NCBI GenBank assembly: GCA_910577795.1
Contig: CAJTNW010000034.1
Location: forward strand, 1 to 14,613
From: an uncultured Christensenella sp.
GTDB lineage: Bacteria > Bacillota > Clostridia > Christensenellales > UBA3700
Direction: 5' to 3'
Length of the DNA: 14,613 bases
Shown: piece after piece, positions 13,513 to 14,613 of the stretch
How the letters are laid out: every line of letters starts with the position of its first letter
Position numbering within the stretch: the first letter of the stretch is position 1
Notes under the pieces: model-generated
What the model was told of the DNA's origin: nothing
Seen by the model: the letters and a program-made list of their open reading frames with translations, nothing else
The model's database searches: none
Position numbers and translations under genes: made by a program

Positions 13513-14613
13513 TCATTCTCCTAAGAATTTTTTAATTTTTTCTGCAATTGCAATTGCTAAAAGAGGTGGTACTGCATTTCCTATTTGTGTAGTTACATCA
13601 GCTTTAGAACCATAAAATTGAAACCAATCAGGAAAAGATTGAATTCTTGCACCTTCACGTGGACTTAAGGATCTATTTTGCTCATAGTGGATACATCTAA
13701 GTCCAGAAGGAGTACATAAATTATTAGTAATTGTTGTTGATGGCTGATTTTCAATTAATCTGCCATATGTATTTGCATACCCAGATGTTAAAAAATATCT
13801 TTTATCTACCATCCCTTTTTCAACTAATGCATTAAAGTCATTTTTCCCTTGACCTTGCCCAACATTCTCAATAACAGTTCTAATTTTATCTCCATACTTT
13901 CCACAAAAATGCTGTGAAATACTATTGCTATTCTTTCTCATCATAATTTGATAATTATTTTGAGGTTCAACAGTGTATTCTGTTAAATTTTCATTTTCTT
14001 TCAACTTTGGGAAATCAGAAATTGCTTCTTTAATAGAAATCCTTCTTGATTTTTCAAAATCAAAATTCCAATTCCATTTCAATTTTAAATCTTTTCTAGT
14101 TCCAATAATAAATACTCTTTCTCGAAATTGTGGGACTCCAAAATCAACAGCATTAATCACTTTATAATTTATTTCGTATCCCAAGTCACCTTCAATTTCT
14201 GCAAATTGATTTTTTATTTTATCAATAATTAATTCTCCATATCCAGACACTTGTGGATGCCTTTTGCTGATAATTTTTCCATTCCGTTCAAATTTTTCTT
14301 CACAAAACTTAACATTCCCATTATCATCTGTTGCATAAAATATTTCTTTCATTGAAAGTAATCCTTTAACATTTTCAAACAAAAACATTTTAGGTTTTAC
14401 GATTTTTAAAATTCTTAAATATTCTTCATAAAGTTTTGCTTTGTCATCAAATCGACGTTGTCCAATAGTGCTAAAAGATTGACAAGGAGGGCCGCCTACA
14501 ATTAAATCTACGGATTCTTCTCCTATTAAATCTATAATTTTTTCTTCTTCCAAATCCCTAATATCTATATTTTGCATGTTTATATCAGGAAAATTTATAC
14601 TAAAAGCTTTTGC
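13513..14613 (-). CDS. DNA (cytosine-5) methyltransferase, 5' end outside the window
   Basis: Transfers a methyl group from S-adenosylmethionine to carbon 5 of cytosine in a specific duplex site. Counting from the internal ATG at 14577, it shows motif IV PPCQSFS with catalytic Cys32, motif VI ENVKG (68-72), motif VIII QFRER, motif IX RSLSPREGARIQ and motif X QIGNAVPP, with the target-recognition region between VIII and IX. The frame stays open through 14613, and the 12 extra residues include the A-x-x-x-NFP-type segment that precedes motif III. The true start and motif I therefore lie beyond the window; 14577 is not the start. It heads the operon with the ATPase-TIR gene. No restriction nuclease is seen in the window. 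Target sequence cannot be read from the protein. Confidence 0.93.
   Translation of the reverse strand, partial: AKAFSINFPDINMQNIDIRDLEEEKIIDLIGEESVDLIVGGPPCQSFSTIGQRRFDDKAKLYEEYLRILKIVKPKMFLFENVKGLLSMKEIFYATDDNGNVKFCEEKFERNGKIISKRHPQVSGYGELIIDKIKNQFAEIEGDLGYEINYKVINAVDFGVPQFRERVFIIGTRKDLKLKWNWNFDFEKSRRISIKEAISDFPKLKENENLTEYTVEPQNNYQIMMRKNSNSISQHFCGKYGDKIRTVIENVGQGQGKNDFNALVEKGMVDKRYFLTSGYANTYGRLIENQPSTTITNNLCTPSGLRCIHYEQNRSLSPREGARIQSFPDWFQFYGSKADVTTQIGNAVPPLLAIAIAEKIKKFLGE

Noticed and set aside
13513..14577. Methyltransferase starting at the ATG at 14577
   Set aside because: The frame remains open to the window edge and encodes family-typical residues upstream. Starting at 14577 would also lose motif I.

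Overview
The window is very AT-rich. Every gene I can support lies on the minus strand, so transcription runs from high to low coordinates. AGGAGG-type ribosome binding sites, consensus TTGACA/TATAAT promoters, a lipobox lipoprotein and TGG-encoded tryptophans (standard code) point to a low-GC Gram-positive bacterium, probably an anaerobic Clostridia/Bacillota relative or a gut metagenome bin. Species level cannot be called.

Read in the direction of transcription:
(a) 14613-11445: a DNA cytosine-5 methyltransferase that enters from beyond the right edge, followed 4 nt later by a 687-residue protein fusing an N-terminal GHKL (HSP90/MutL/MORC-like) ATPase to a C-terminal TIR domain. This is a likely methylation-linked anti-phage system and the most interesting locus here.
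(b) 11444-11016: a gene-free stretch with a probable terminator, a pair of 22-bp imperfect direct repeats (period 31 bp) and the promoter of a small helix-turn-helix membrane regulator (11015-10551).
(c) 10516-8303: a rhomboid intramembrane protease with its own consensus promoter, an unrecognised 145-residue protein, and a DUF5131 (phage Gp37/Gp68, three-Cys motif) protein.
(d) 8192-5134: a strong promoter, a UvrD-like SF1 helicase and an overlapping DUF2290-family gene, closed by a terminator. This is a second probable defense module.
(e) 5121-4556: an isochorismatase-family cysteine hydrolase with its own promoter.
(f) 4440-1590: a tightly packed operon of two DUF3592-like membrane proteins, a DUF2871 membrane protein and a beta-carbonic anhydrase.
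(g) 1439-963: a small HAD-fold phosphatase-like protein.
(h) 832-170: a lipoprotein with a consensus promoter and a clear terminator. A 36-bp perfect palindrome at the left edge probably ends a rightward transcript from outside the window.

Regions (a) and (d) make the right half look like a defense island beside a housekeeping/envelope segment. No integrase, transposase, tRNA, rRNA or CRISPR array is visible. Assignments come from reading motifs by eye; no database search was run.
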